NCBI GenBank assembly: GCA_937927775.1 | Contig: CALBEF010000090.1 | Span: forward strand, 1-59,911 | Direction: 5' to 3' | DNA from: an uncultured Anaerolineae bacterium | GTDB lineage: Bacteria; Chloroflexota; Anaerolineae; J036; Brachytrichaceae | DNA: 59,911 nt | Shown here: piece after piece, positions 47,578 through 57,091 of the stretch | How positions within the stretch are numbered: position 1 is the stretch's first letter | How the letters are laid out: every line of letters begins with the position of its first letter | Position numbers and translations under genes: made by a program | Notes under the pieces: generated by a model | Told to the model about the DNA's origin: nothing | Databases searched by the model: none | The model's input: the letters and a program-made list of their open reading frames with translations, nothing else

Positions 47578-49680
47578 ATGGCGACTGTATCAGGCCCACG
47601 CCGGCTGCCCAATCCCAAATCCAGGCCGCAGAAAAAGATCGACATTCCCTATAACCGCCGGGGCAACCGCATCCGGCGCGCCATCAGGAGCTTCATCGTC
47701 ATCACCCTCGTCATCAGCGTTGTGTGGACGCTGGTCTCGCTCGCCACCATCGACGACGTGTCGCTGAATATCGCTCTCAACATTCTGGGAAGCATTCTGC
47801 AGATCCTGATGTTCGTCATCACGGCGATGTTCGGCATCATCGTGCAGTTCGGCCTGCTGTTCTGGTTCCTGTCGCGCCCGCAGGTGGAGGTGATCCGCCC
47901 CGGCGACGACACGACCGTCACCTTCGATGACTACTGGGGCCAGCCCCAACTGGTGAAGCTGGTGAAGCAGTGGATGTCGCTGCTGCGCGACCGCAAAGAC
48001 TTCGAGAAGATGGGCGGCAGGTACATCAGCGGCCTGCTGCTCTACGGCCCGCCCGGCACCGGCAAGACCATGCTGGCCAAGGCTATCGCCGGGGAGTCCG
48101 GCATGGCGTTCATTGCCGCGCAGGGCACCAGTTTTCAGGGCATGTTCTGGGGCATGGACATTCTGAAGGTGTTGCGCTTCTGCCGCATGGCCCGCCAACT
48201 GGCGAAGAAGTACGGCGCGTGCGTGGCTTACATCGATGAAATCGACGCCGTGGGCATGAATCGCGGCGGCGTGCGCGGCGGCGGGCCGATGATGGGCAGC
48301 ATGACCGGCATGGGGCTGGGCATGTTTGCGCTGTCCACCCTGCTCAGTCAGATGGATGGCATGAACAATCTCACGCGCACAGAGAAGCTCATGCGCCGCA
48401 TCTACAAGCTGTTCGGCAAAAAGTATGACCCCCGGCGCAACTGGCATGTGATGTGGATGGGCAGCACCAACCGGCCCGACGTGCTCGATCCAGCCCTCAC
48501 GCGCTCTGGCCGCCTCGACACGAAGATTGCCGTCGATCCGCCCGATCGCGCCAGCCGGCGGCTTATCATCCAGGGCTACCTGAGCCGCATCCAGCACGAC
48601 GAAACGGTGGATGTCGAATCGATTGTGGCTGACACAGCCGGTATGACCCCTGCGGATATCTCCGGCGCGATCACCAAAGACGCCGTGCGCATCGCCTTCT
48701 TCGACGGCCGGCGCAAAGTGTCGCAGAAAGACATCGACAAGGCGTTCATGGAGCAAACCATTGGCATGGAGACGCCCATCGAGGAGATGGACGAGGGCCA
48801 GCGGCGCGTGCTCGCCTATCACGAGGCAGGCCACGCCATTGCCCAGTATTACGTGATGCCCGAACAGAAGATCGTGCGCGCCACCATCGTCCGGCTGTCC
48901 ACCGGCAGCCAGGGCCATGTCATGCCGGTGGACACGGTTGAGCAGCACGTCGAGCCGGTGGTGCGCTACGCCTACGACATCATCGTGTCGCTGGCCGGCC
49001 GCGCGGCAGAGAAAATCCTCACCGGCGAAATCTTCAACTCGGTCGGCGGCGACTACCGCAACGTGCAATTCATGCTGTGGCGCCTGGCCGCGTCCGGCTA
49101 TTTCGGCCCCCGGCTGGCGATGGATGCCACCGGCGTGCTCTCCTCGCAGGGGCCGGCGCCGGCCATCAGCAGCGACAGCAAGCTTGAGAAGTATTGGTTG
49201 CAGATGGAGGACGCCACCGAGAAGCTGCTGCGCCAGCACTGGAAGGAAGTAACCGCCGTGGCCGAGGAGTTGCTGCTCAGGAACACGCTGAACGGCAAAG
49301 AGGTCGTGGAGCTGATCGAGGCCAACCAGACGCCGGAGGCGCTGCTCAACAGCGACATCATTCCGAAGACACTGGCCGCCATGCGCGCGCAGGCGCTGGC
49401 TGAGATTCGCAACCGGGGCAATGGCGGGCCGAACGGCCATGCCCTGAATGCGCCGGCTGCTCTGTATGCCGGCGCGGAGGCCGGCCAGCCGGCGCAGGAG
49501 CAGGAAGATGTGGTGGTCATCAATGGCGCGGCGAACGGCGCGGCTACTCGTGTGACGCCGCAGCCGGTTGACAACGACCGTCCGCCGACCGAGCCGGTGC
49601 TCATCAGCGACGATCGCGGCGGGTATCAGCCGCAACTGGTGGATGAGGACAACCGCAACGGCGACGCCGACCGCAATTAG
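47578..49680 (+). CDS. divergent FtsH-like AAA+ membrane metalloprotease
   Basis: 700 aa from ATG 47578, preceded by AGGTGAG. Two helices (about residues 38-60 and 66-100) are separated by a very short loop instead of the usual periplasmic domain. Walker A GPPGTGKT is near 157, Walker [12 protein letters not shown] follows, and the pore loop is FQGMFWGM. A Met/Gly-rich stretch (GPMMGSMTGMGLGMF) and an extra basic segment (LMRRIYKLFGKK) follow. The arginine-finger region reads RSGRLDTK. The zinc motif HEAGHAIAQ is near 415, but the third ligand, Asp in FtsH1, aligns with Asn495 (GGDYRNVQ). The last 90 residues are disordered. A canonical ftsH is at 21921. Confidence 0.9.
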   Translation: MATVSGPRRLPNPKSRPQKKIDIPYNRRGNRIRRAIRSFIVITLVISVVWTLVSLATIDDVSLNIALNILGSILQILMFVITAMFGIIVQFGLLFWFLSRPQVEVIRPGDDTTVTFDDYWGQPQLVKLVKQWMSLLRDRKDFEKMGGRYISGLLLYGPPGTGKTMLAKAIAGESGMAFIAAQGTSFQGMFWGMDILKVLRFCRMARQLAKKYGACVAYIDEIDAVGMNRGGVRGGGPMMGSMTGMGLGMFALSTLLSQMDGMNNLTRTEKLMRRIYKLFGKKYDPRRNWHVMWMGSTNRPDVLDPALTRSGRLDTKIAVDPPDRASRRLIIQGYLSRIQHDETVDVESIVADTAGMTPADISGAITKDAVRIAFFDGRRKVSQKDIDKAFMEQTIGMETPIEEMDEGQRRVLAYHEAGHAIAQYYVMPEQKIVRATIVRLSTGSQGHVMPVDTVEQHVEPVVRYAYDIIVSLAGRAAEKILTGEIFNSVGGDYRNVQFMLWRLAASGYFGPRLAMDATGVLSSQGPAPAISSDSKLEKYWLQMEDATEKLLRQHWKEVTAVAEELLLRNTLNGKEVVELIEANQTPEALLNSDIIPKTLAAMRAQALAEIRNRGNGGPNGHALNAPAALYAGAEAGQPAQEQEDVVVINGAANGAATRVTPQPVDNDRPPTEPVLISDDRGGYQPQLVDEDNRNGDADRN

Positions 49681-49691
49681 CCTGAAAGGTT

Positions 49692-49739
49692 GGGCAAGCC
49701 GCCGGGCTTGCCACGCCGCCGGGCTTGCCCGCTTATTTT
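49692..49739 (+). terminator. GGGCAAGCC palindromes after the FtsH-like gene
   Basis: GGGCAAGCC (49692-49700) can pair with either of two downstream GGGCTTGCC copies (near 49704-49712 and 49721-49730), and TTATTTTC follows. It shares its arms with the palindrome at 63-84. Confidence 0.6.
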
Positions 49740-49766
49740 CCGGCGGTTAACAGATAATAGGTCATC

Positions 49767-50669
49767 ATGCAGGCACTGGTGTTATCCGGCGGGGGCAATC
49801 GTGGTCCGCTGCAAGTCGGCGCAATTCGCGCGTTGTTGGCAAACGGCGTCGCGCCGCAGATGATCGTCGGCTCGTCAGCCGGGGCGCTCAATGGGGTCTT
49901 TCTCGCCATCGAGCCGGGCATGGCGGGCGCGGATCGTGTTGCGGAGATGTGGCGCGAAGCGGGCCGGCGCAAAGTGATCCACAACGGCCCGCTGCAAACC
50001 ATCTGGCAGTTGTTGCGCGGCAGGGATCATGTGATGGACAACGCCGGCCTGGCTGCCTTCATCCGATCCGTCCTGCCGCCCAACGTGCGCGTGTTTGGCG
50101 ACCTGTCATTACCGTTCTATGTGACCATCGCGCACTGGGCGACGCGCGCGCTGTATGTGTACGGCGATGATCCGCAGGGCGACCTGACGCAGGCCCTGGT
50201 GACCAGCGCCGCTGTGCCGGGCTACTTCCCACCCACCTGGCACAACGGCGAGGCGTTTGTGGATGGCGGGCTGGTGTCGAATGTGCCGGCGCAAATCGCC
50301 GTGGCGCGCGGGGCGACCGAACTGTGGGTCGTCGATCTGGCCTACAGCACCGATGTGCCGCGCAAGCCGGGCAACAGCCTGTCCATCATTCGCCATGCGG
50401 TGTACCCGGCCCTGTACCGCGAGGTGCTGCTCGAACTGGAGTCGGTCGTTTTTCGCCCTGGCATCCGCGTGCATCACATTCCCATCTACGACTATCAGGA
50501 CGTGGCGCTGGGTGACTTTGCCGAAATCGAGACGATGCTGGAACTGGGCGCGCAGGCCGCGCGCAAATACCTGGAGCGACCGGAGCCGAACGTCATTCGC
50601 TATCCGCGCAAGTTCATGGCGGACGAGTTGCCGCCCGGCCCGCCGGGGGCAAAGCCTTTCGTCGGATAG
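49767..50669 (+). CDS. patatin-like phospholipase
   Basis: 300 aa. The oxyanion loop is GGGNRGP (residues 8-14), the nucleophile Ser37 is in VGSSAGA, and the catalytic Asp166 is in FVDGGLVSN. It is a serine acyl hydrolase acting on lipids, without signal peptide or transmembrane segment. GATAAT at 49753-49758 lies 8 nt before the ATG, another near-leaderless arrangement. Function within the cell is open. Confidence 0.92.
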   Translation: MQALVLSGGGNRGPLQVGAIRALLANGVAPQMIVGSSAGALNGVFLAIEPGMAGADRVAEMWREAGRRKVIHNGPLQTIWQLLRGRDHVMDNAGLAAFIRSVLPPNVRVFGDLSLPFYVTIAHWATRALYVYGDDPQGDLTQALVTSAAVPGYFPPTWHNGEAFVDGGLVSNVPAQIAVARGATELWVVDLAYSTDVPRKPGNSLSIIRHAVYPALYREVLLELESVVFRPGIRVHHIPIYDYQDVALGDFAEIETMLELGAQAARKYLERPEPNVIRYPRKFMADELPPGPPGAKPFVG

Positions 50670-50680
50670 CCGGGTGGCGC

Positions 50681-51841
50681 TTACACGAACGTTGTCATCA
50701 CCTGATTGCTCAGGAAGCGCCCTTTGAGGGTGAGGCGCGCCCGATCGGGCAGCAGTTCGAGCAGGCCCTTCTCCTGGCCGGCGCGCAGTTGCTCGCCAAA
50801 CATGTCGCGCATCTCCACGCCGTGCCGTTGCGCAAAGCGCGCATACGTCACGCCCTCCTGCAACAACCGCAGCCCCATCACCATCGTCTCGCCGCGCGAC
50901 GTGCGTTCGTCGATATCCTCGGCTCCCATCTCCACCGATTCCCTGCGCCCGATGCGGGCAATGTAGTCTGCCGGGCGGCGCACGTTCCACCAGCGCCGGC
51001 GGATCGACGACGAGTGCGCGCCGGGGCCGAAGCCAAAGTACGGCTCGTTGCGCCAGTAGATGAGATTGTGCGCGCACGCGCGGCCTGGCTTGCACCAGTT
51101 GGAAATCTCGTAGTGAACGTAGCCGGCTTCGCCCAGCACGTCCTCCGCCAGGTCGTACATGTCGGCGGCGGCGTCGGGGTCAGGCCAGGGAACGTCGCCG
51201 CGCCGCACCCAGTCGTGCAGCGGCGTGCCGCGCTCGACGGTCAGGGCGTAGAGTGACATGTGATCGGGTTGCAACGGCAGCGCCGCGTTCAGGGTGCGCC
51301 GCCAGGCGTCGAGCGATTGATGGGGCAGCCCGAAGATCAGGTCGAAGCTGATGTTGTCGAAGCCGGCAGCGCGAGACGCCTCGACCGCCGCAATCACATC
51401 GGCGAAACCGTGTTCACGGCCCAACAGCTTCAGCTCGCCGGGGTCTGCGCTCTGCGCGCCGTAGCTGAGCCGGTTGACGCCCTCAGATCGCAGCGCGCGC
51501 AAGTAGCGCAGGTCGATTGTGCCGGGGTTGCACTCAACGGTGATCTCGGCATCGCCGGGCAGATCGAACGTCTCGCGGCAGGCGCGGATGGCCTCGCCCA
51601 ACTGCGCGGGTTGCAGAATCGATGGCGTGCCGCCGCCGAAGAAGATTGTGGCAGCGTGGGGGCGCGGGGCAGCGGAGAAGATGAGGAGATGAGGTGATTG
51701 GCCGGCTGCCCTGATCTCGCGGCACAGCGCCCGCACATACGGCTCGTACAGGTCCTCCATGCCGACGTAGGTGTTGAAGTCGCAATACGAACAGCGCGAC
51801 CGGCAGAAGGGGATGTGCAGATACAGGCCGAGGGGGAGCAT
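50681..51841 (-). CDS. hemW: radical SAM heme chaperone HemW
   Basis: 386 aa. The [4Fe-4S] cysteines Cys13, Cys17 and Cys20 are in FCRSRCSYCDF. FFGGGTPSIL, VECNPGT, NRLSYGAQS, DLIFGLPHQ, YEISNWCKPGRACAHNLIYW and YFGFGPGAHS are the HemW family features, including the HNxxYW segment. It should handle heme insertion into respiratory enzymes; older annotations call it an oxygen-independent coproporphyrinogen oxidase. Confidence 0.93.
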   Translation of the reverse strand: MLPLGLYLHIPFCRSRCSYCDFNTYVGMEDLYEPYVRALCREIRAAGQSPHLLIFSAAPRPHAATIFFGGGTPSILQPAQLGEAIRACRETFDLPGDAEITVECNPGTIDLRYLRALRSEGVNRLSYGAQSADPGELKLLGREHGFADVIAAVEASRAAGFDNISFDLIFGLPHQSLDAWRRTLNAALPLQPDHMSLYALTVERGTPLHDWVRRGDVPWPDPDAAADMYDLAEDVLGEAGYVHYEISNWCKPGRACAHNLIYWRNEPYFGFGPGAHSSSIRRRWWNVRRPADYIARIGRRESVEMGAEDIDERTSRGETMVMGLRLLQEGVTYARFAQRHGVEMRDMFGEQLRAGQEKGLLELLPDRARLTLKGRFLSNQVMTTFV

Positions 51842-51844
51842 GGT

Positions 51845-51965
51845 CAGGAGTCAGAAGTCAGAACACAGAATACAGAGTACAGAACACGCAATACGTAACG
51901 CCGCACGCAACCCCTCAACCCTCAACTTTACAAACCTTACGAACCTTCCCAACCCTCAACCTAAC
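51845..51965. repeat. AT-rich simple repeat upstream of hemW
   Basis: AGAAGTCAGAACACAGAATA, AGAACACGCAATACG, then CAACCCTCAACTTTACAAACC-like units. The words match those inserted in yggS at 4570-4800. It fills the gap between the hemW start and the SOS promoter region. Confidence 0.8.
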
Positions 51966-52033
51966 CCGATTGTGCCACAGCGCGGATGAATGGTGGCGGC
52001 GCGAAACAACCGATTGCTTTTCGCAAAAGCCTC

Positions 52034-52062
52034 TTGACGAATTAGAACAAATGTTCTATACC
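52034..52062 (+). promoter_or_regulatory. SOS-type promoter with LexA box
   Basis: TTGACG (52034-52039) and TATACC (52057-52062) are 17 bp apart. The spacer contains TAGAACAAATGTTCTA (52043-52058), a perfect 16-bp palindrome matching the Bacillus-type LexA consensus GAAC-N4-GTTC at 52045-52056. LexA bound there would block RNA polymerase. A strong RBS (GGAGG) and the ATG at 52101 follow. Confidence 0.85.
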
Positions 52063-52100
52063 TGTGCCGTCTGCTCAACACCAAATCTGGAGGCTATTCC

Positions 52101-52877
52101 ATGCAATCACGAAACAACTTTTCCGGGACGCCGGTCACGCTGGGCGATTTGATGCGGTCACAGCGGCGCGACGCGGTGAAAGCAGCGGCGATCTTCATGG
52201 CTGTTGTGTTGTACGGCGCAACGTTGTTGTACACCGGCGTGCACAACTTCAACCTGATCAGCCGAACGGTTGCGCCGGATCAGCAGTTGTTCGCCATCAC
52301 GGCGCTGCTTTGTCTGGAAGGCGCGGCGATTTTCCTGCCGCTGGCGATTCACTTCTGGCTTGCGCCGGGGCCGCAGCGGCTGGTGGGGTATCTGCTCTAC
52401 GCGGCCAACTTCACCATCGTGGTGCTGAACACGATCCTGGACGCGATGACCAATCGCGCAGAGGCGATGCCGGACTGGCTGCATCTGTACGCCACCTTCA
52501 TCGTGCCGGCTACGCCGGTGCTCATCGGCGTGGGCATCGCCTTCATGTTCATCCTCGATCCGTCCAGGAAGATTCACGACGCGCGGGCGGCGGCCGAGGC
52601 GGCGTCGGTAGACGCGATGGCACTGCACATGCGCGAGGCGGCCAACCGGCCCGATGTGAATGAGGCCATTCGGATGGCGGCGTTGAAGGATATGCAGGAA
52701 GCCACAGGCCGCGTGGTTGGCGTGCGCCCGAAGGCATTGCCCGCGCCCAAACCAGCGGCGCGCGCAAAAACGGCGCGCAAGTCGCCGGGCAGCGCGCTGA
52801 CGATTTTCGGCGCCGGCCCGCGCAATATGCCCCGCCTTTCAACGGCGCACAGGCCACGCAAACGCAGGAAAGACTGA
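52101..52877 (+). CDS. SOS-controlled four-helix membrane protein of unknown function
   Basis: 258 aa. RBS GGAGG ends 7 nt before the ATG. About four hydrophobic helices lie between residues 25 and 155 (AAIFMAVVLYGATLLY, FAITALLCLEGAAIFLPLA, LVGYLLYAANFTIVVL, FIVPATPVLIGVGIAFMFIL). A soluble, mostly helical tail with many basic residues at the end (HRPRKRRKD) follows. No family was recognised. The LexA box makes it likely to be made after DNA damage. Confidence 0.75.
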   Translation: MQSRNNFSGTPVTLGDLMRSQRRDAVKAAAIFMAVVLYGATLLYTGVHNFNLISRTVAPDQQLFAITALLCLEGAAIFLPLAIHFWLAPGPQRLVGYLLYAANFTIVVLNTILDAMTNRAEAMPDWLHLYATFIVPATPVLIGVGIAFMFILDPSRKIHDARAAAEAASVDAMALHMREAANRPDVNEAIRMAALKDMQEATGRVVGVRPKALPAPKPAARAKTARKSPGSALTIFGAGPRNMPRLSTAHRPRKRRKD

Positions 52878-52933
52878 CCGTACCGCAGGTTTGCAACCTG
52901 CGCGAGGTTCATCCGGTCTGACGGGACAGCCTT

Positions 52934-53743
52934 TCAGACGCGCCACTTCTCGCGCAGCGTGAATACCGCTTCGAGCACGCCGCCGCCAACAGCCAGCGCC
53001 CTGGCCGATATGCTGAAGCAGTGGCGGGGTTCGCCGCGCGGATCGATATCGGCGATCTTCAGGCCGGCGGTCACTGCCACGTCATCGTGCAGCAGGCCGC
53101 GCACAACGCCGTCCAGCGGAGCCGGCACCGGCGTCCTGCCGACGGTGGCGATGATGTCGCCGGCTTTGACCCTGTCGCCGATCGCGCGCCGGCCATAGAA
53201 CGCGCCGTCGCATGGCGCGCGCAGGACGCACGGCGCGTCCTCGTCGTTCGCCAGGCCGGGCGCGCCCGTATTTGGCGCGGCGCTGCCGGCCCACAGCACG
53301 CGTCCCAGATCGTGCCCGCGCTGCGTCTCGATGACGGCGTGGCAATCCTCGCCGGCGGTGAAGCCCGGCCCGCAGGCTACAACAACCGAGGCATCGTTGA
53401 TCGTCGTGCCGGTGTTGCGCCTGGTCATGATGGCATCCACCAGCACATCGGGCCGGAAAATGTCCAGCGTGCGCAGTGATGGGTCGGCCATCACCGCCAC
53501 ACAGCCGCGCTGCCAGATGTACATCACCTCATCCGCGAACAGCGCCCGCTCGGCCTGCGCGCCGTCCACCGTGATGCGGCCATCGTACAGCGCAGAGGCA
53601 AAGGCCACCATGCGGCGGATGACCAGCGGCCTGGGCAGGTCCAGGCACAGCACGCGGAAGCCGGCCTTGTGCAGGCGATAGGCCGCGCCGGTGCCCAGAT
53701 CGCCGGCGCCTTTCACGATTGCAACGGGATGCGTTCGGCTCAT
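52934..53743 (-). CDS. yqeB: selenium-dependent molybdenum hydroxylase accessory protein (YqeB/EF2563 family)
   Basis: 269 aa. VKGAGDLGTGAAYRLHKAGF is the Rossmann-like start; VLVDAIMTRRNTGTTI, ACGPGFTAGEDCHAVIETQRGH and LWAGSAAPNTGAPG are characteristic. The C-terminus is a biotinyl/lipoyl-like fold (GDRVKAGDIIATVG). The family is linked to selenium-containing molybdenum hydroxylases, but no such enzyme or xdh genes are in the window, so it is an isolated member. Confidence 0.85.
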   Translation of the reverse strand: MSRTHPVAIVKGAGDLGTGAAYRLHKAGFRVLCLDLPRPLVIRRMVAFASALYDGRITVDGAQAERALFADEVMYIWQRGCVAVMADPSLRTLDIFRPDVLVDAIMTRRNTGTTINDASVVVACGPGFTAGEDCHAVIETQRGHDLGRVLWAGSAAPNTGAPGLANDEDAPCVLRAPCDGAFYGRRAIGDRVKAGDIIATVGRTPVPAPLDGVVRGLLHDDVAVTAGLKIADIDPRGEPRHCFSISARALAVGGGVLEAVFTLREKWRV

Positions 53744-53850
53744 GGCGCCGGTCGAGTATAGCGCCCGTTCCGGGTTCCGGCGTTCGAGCGCGCCCGCTGG
53801 TTATAATGCTTCGTTGATCGACAGCCGGCGTTTGTTGAAGGCCAACATCT

Positions 53851-54591
<741 letters not shown>

Positions 54592-54807
54592 CGGGGCCAG
54601 ACCCCAGTTCCGGCGTTTACACTAAAATGGCCCTCGTTGCCGGCCCGACGCCGGCGCCATCACGCGCAATAAAACGCTGACAGAGATCGAGGAAGAAGGA
54701 CGAAGGATGCGCTGCCGCGTTGCGGCTTGTGTTGTGCGTCTGTCGTTTTCAAATCTTCATCTCTATCCGGCGGCTCAAAATCACAACAAAACCAACAGGA
54801 GCACCAA

Positions 54808-55968
54808 ATGAAAAGAATCGGAGTATTGACTGGCGGTGGCGATGTGCCCGGCCTCAATCCCTGCATCAAGGCGCTGGTGAATCGCGCCGTCGATGAAGGC
54901 TACGAAGTCGTCGGCATCCGCAAGGGATGGGGCGGCCTGCTGTATTGCAACCCGGATGACCCCGCCAGCGTGGCGCAGTACATCCTGCCGCTGGACAAGC
55001 AACGTGTGCGCACCGTTGACCGCACCGGTGGCACCTTCCTGCATACCAGCCGCACCAACCCCGGCAAGGTGCGCGCCCATGAAGTGCCGGATTTCCTGCG
55101 CGAAGCCGGCGCTAACAAGGATGACAACGGGCGCTTTGACTTCACGCCGCACGTGCTGCGCGTCCTCGACAAGTTGGGCATCGATGTTCTAACGCCGATT
55201 GGCGGCGACGACACGCTGAGCTACGCCGAGCGATTGCACCGCGAAGGCTTCCACGTCGTCGCCATTCCCAAGACGATGGATAACGACGTGTACGGCACGG
55301 ACTACTGCATCGGCTTCTCCACCGCCGTCACCCGCAGCGTCGAGTTCATCCACCAGTTGCGCACCAGCATCGGCAGCCATGAGCGCATCGCCGTCATCGA
55401 GTTGTTTGGCCGCAACAGCGGCGAGACTTCTCTGCTGTCGTCGTATCTGGCCGGCGTCGATCGCGCCATCATCTCCGAGGTGCACTTTGACCCCGAGAAA
55501 CTGGCCCGCTTCCTCATGGAGGACAAGAAGCGCAACCCCAGCAACTATGCCATCGTGACCATTTCCGAAGGCGCCCAAATGATCGGCGGCAAGGTGATCG
55601 AGTACGGCCAGGCGGACGCCTACGGCCACATGAAGCTCGGCGGCATCGGCCAGATCACCGGCGACGCGATCAAGAAGATCACCGGCGAGGACATTCTCAA
55701 TCAGCAGCTCAGCTACCTGATGCGCTCTGGCGCGCCGGACAGCCTCGACCTGATGGTGGCGGTGAACTATGCCAGCCTGGCGGTCACGCTCATCAAGCGC
55801 GGCGCGTCGAACCGCATGGTCGCGTTGCGCAACGGCACCTACACCAGCATTCCGATCTCGACCATCATGCAGGGCGTCAAGCGCGTCGATGTGGACGAGT
55901 TGTACGACAGCGAGAACTACCTGCCGCGCGTGCGCCACGTCGAAGGCAAGCCGATGTTACTGTACTAG
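54808..55968 (+). CDS. 6-phosphofructokinase, PPi-type active-site residues
   Basis: 386 aa from ATG 54808, with AGGAG 8 nt upstream. [13 protein letters not shown] opens the PFK fold. The phosphoryl-donor residues are Asp135 in GGDDT and Lys155 in PKTMDND, the pair that marks PPi-dependent enzymes, instead of the Gly/Gly of ATP enzymes. GRNSGE and [10 protein letters not shown] follow. It would make fructose-1,6-bisphosphate using pyrophosphate, and may act in both directions. A second PFK gene follows at 56097. Confidence 0.9.
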   Translation: MKRIGVLTGGGDVPGLNPCIKALVNRAVDEGYEVVGIRKGWGGLLYCNPDDPASVAQYILPLDKQRVRTVDRTGGTFLHTSRTNPGKVRAHEVPDFLREAGANKDDNGRFDFTPHVLRVLDKLGIDVLTPIGGDDTLSYAERLHREGFHVVAIPKTMDNDVYGTDYCIGFSTAVTRSVEFIHQLRTSIGSHERIAVIELFGRNSGETSLLSSYLAGVDRAIISEVHFDPEKLARFLMEDKKRNPSNYAIVTISEGAQMIGGKVIEYGQADAYGHMKLGGIGQITGDAIKKITGEDILNQQLSYLMRSGAPDSLDLMVAVNYASLAVTLIKRGASNRMVALRNGTYTSIPISTIMQGVKRVDVDELYDSENYLPRVRHVEGKPMLLY

Positions 55969-55979
55969 GACATGACACG

Positions 55980-56095
55980 GGGCGGGCGGCGCGCGCCGCG
56001 TGGTGCGTGGTGCGTATTGCGTGGTGCGTGTTGCGTATTGCGTATTGGGTGCGCGCCGCCTTCTGACTCCTGTCTCCTGACTTCTGACCAATTCC
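55980..56095. repeat. simple repeat between the two pfk genes
   Basis: TGCGTGGTGCGTATTGCG units (the opposite-strand form of ACGCAATACG) followed by CTGACTCCTGTCTCCTGACT and TTCTGACC. It is the same repeat family as in yggS, here reversed, and it runs up to the pfk start. Confidence 0.75.
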
Positions 56096-56096
56096 C

Positions 56097-57071
56097 ATGA
56101 AACGAATCGGTGTTCTTACCAGCGGCGGTGACGGCCCCGGCCTCAACCCGTGCATCCGCGCTGTGGTGCGCATGGGCATTCACCTGGGCATGAGCGTCAT
56201 GGGCATTCGGCGCGGCTATGCCGGGCTGATTGCCGGCGAGATCGAGGAGTTGACGCTGCGCTCGGTGGGCGGCATTCTGGGGCGTGGCGGCACGTTTCTC
56301 AGCACGTCGCGCAGCGCCGAGTTCACGACGCCGCAGGGCCAGCTCACCGCGCTGCGCAACCTGCACCGCTTTGACATCGAGGGCCTGGTTGTCATCGGCG
56401 GCAACGGCAGCCTGACCGGGGCGCAAAGGCTGCACGAGCAGGGCGTCAAGGTCATCGGTCTGCCGGGCACGATCGACAACGACCTGGGCGGCACCGATAT
56501 CACCATCGGCGTTGACACGGCGCTGAACACCATCCTCGACGCCATCGACAAGATCAAGGACACCGCCTCGTCGCACAACCGGGCGTTCATCATCGAGACC
56601 ATGGGCCGCAACTGTGGCTACCTGGCGCTGATGGGCGCGCTGGCCGGCGGCGCCGAACTGGCGCTGATCCCGGAGCACAACGACGTGTCGCTGGAAGCAG
56701 TCAGCACAGTGCTGAAGGACGTGTATGTGCGCGGCAAGAATCACTGCATCATCGTGGTGGCCGAAGGCTGGAAGCCGGGCACAGCCGCGCTGTCGGCCTA
56801 TCTCAACGCCCAGCGGGAACAACAGGGTTTCGAGGTGCGCACAACAGTGCTCGGCCATGTGCAACGCGGCGGCAGCCCGACTGCCTATGACCGTATCCTG
56901 GCGACGCGCCTGGGCGCCGCCGCCGCCGAAGCGCTCCACGCCGGACGCTCCGGCGTGATGATCGGCTGGATCGACGGCAAGATCGCCGAGACGCCGATCG
57001 GGGAAGTCATCAAGCCGATCAACAAGATCAAGCCTGATTTGTTGCGCCTGGCGCGAATCATGGAGCGGTAG
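56097..57071 (+). CDS. pfkA: 6-phosphofructokinase, ATP-type active-site residues
   Basis: 324 aa. GVLTSGGDGPGLN opens the fold. Gly104 in GGNGS and Gly124 in PGTIDND are the ATP-dependent residues; numbering coincides with E. coli PfkA. Residue 103, normally a Mg-binding Asp, is Asn here. METMGRNCGYLA and QRGGSPTAYDR are present. A simple repeat fills the region upstream, and no Shine-Dalgarno sequence is visible. The two tandem PFKs would give ATP- and PPi-linked glycolytic options. Confidence 0.93.
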   Translation: MKRIGVLTSGGDGPGLNPCIRAVVRMGIHLGMSVMGIRRGYAGLIAGEIEELTLRSVGGILGRGGTFLSTSRSAEFTTPQGQLTALRNLHRFDIEGLVVIGGNGSLTGAQRLHEQGVKVIGLPGTIDNDLGGTDITIGVDTALNTILDAIDKIKDTASSHNRAFIIETMGRNCGYLALMGALAGGAELALIPEHNDVSLEAVSTVLKDVYVRGKNHCIIVVAEGWKPGTAALSAYLNAQREQQGFEVRTTVLGHVQRGGSPTAYDRILATRLGAAAAEALHAGRSGVMIGWIDGKIAETPIGEVIKPINKIKPDLLRLARIMER

Positions 57072-57091
57072 TTTCCATCCAGGACAGCGGC

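Noticed and set aside
47590..49635. 681-codon minus-strand open frame opposite the FtsH-like gene
   Set aside because: Antisense shadow; no start signal and no family resemblance.
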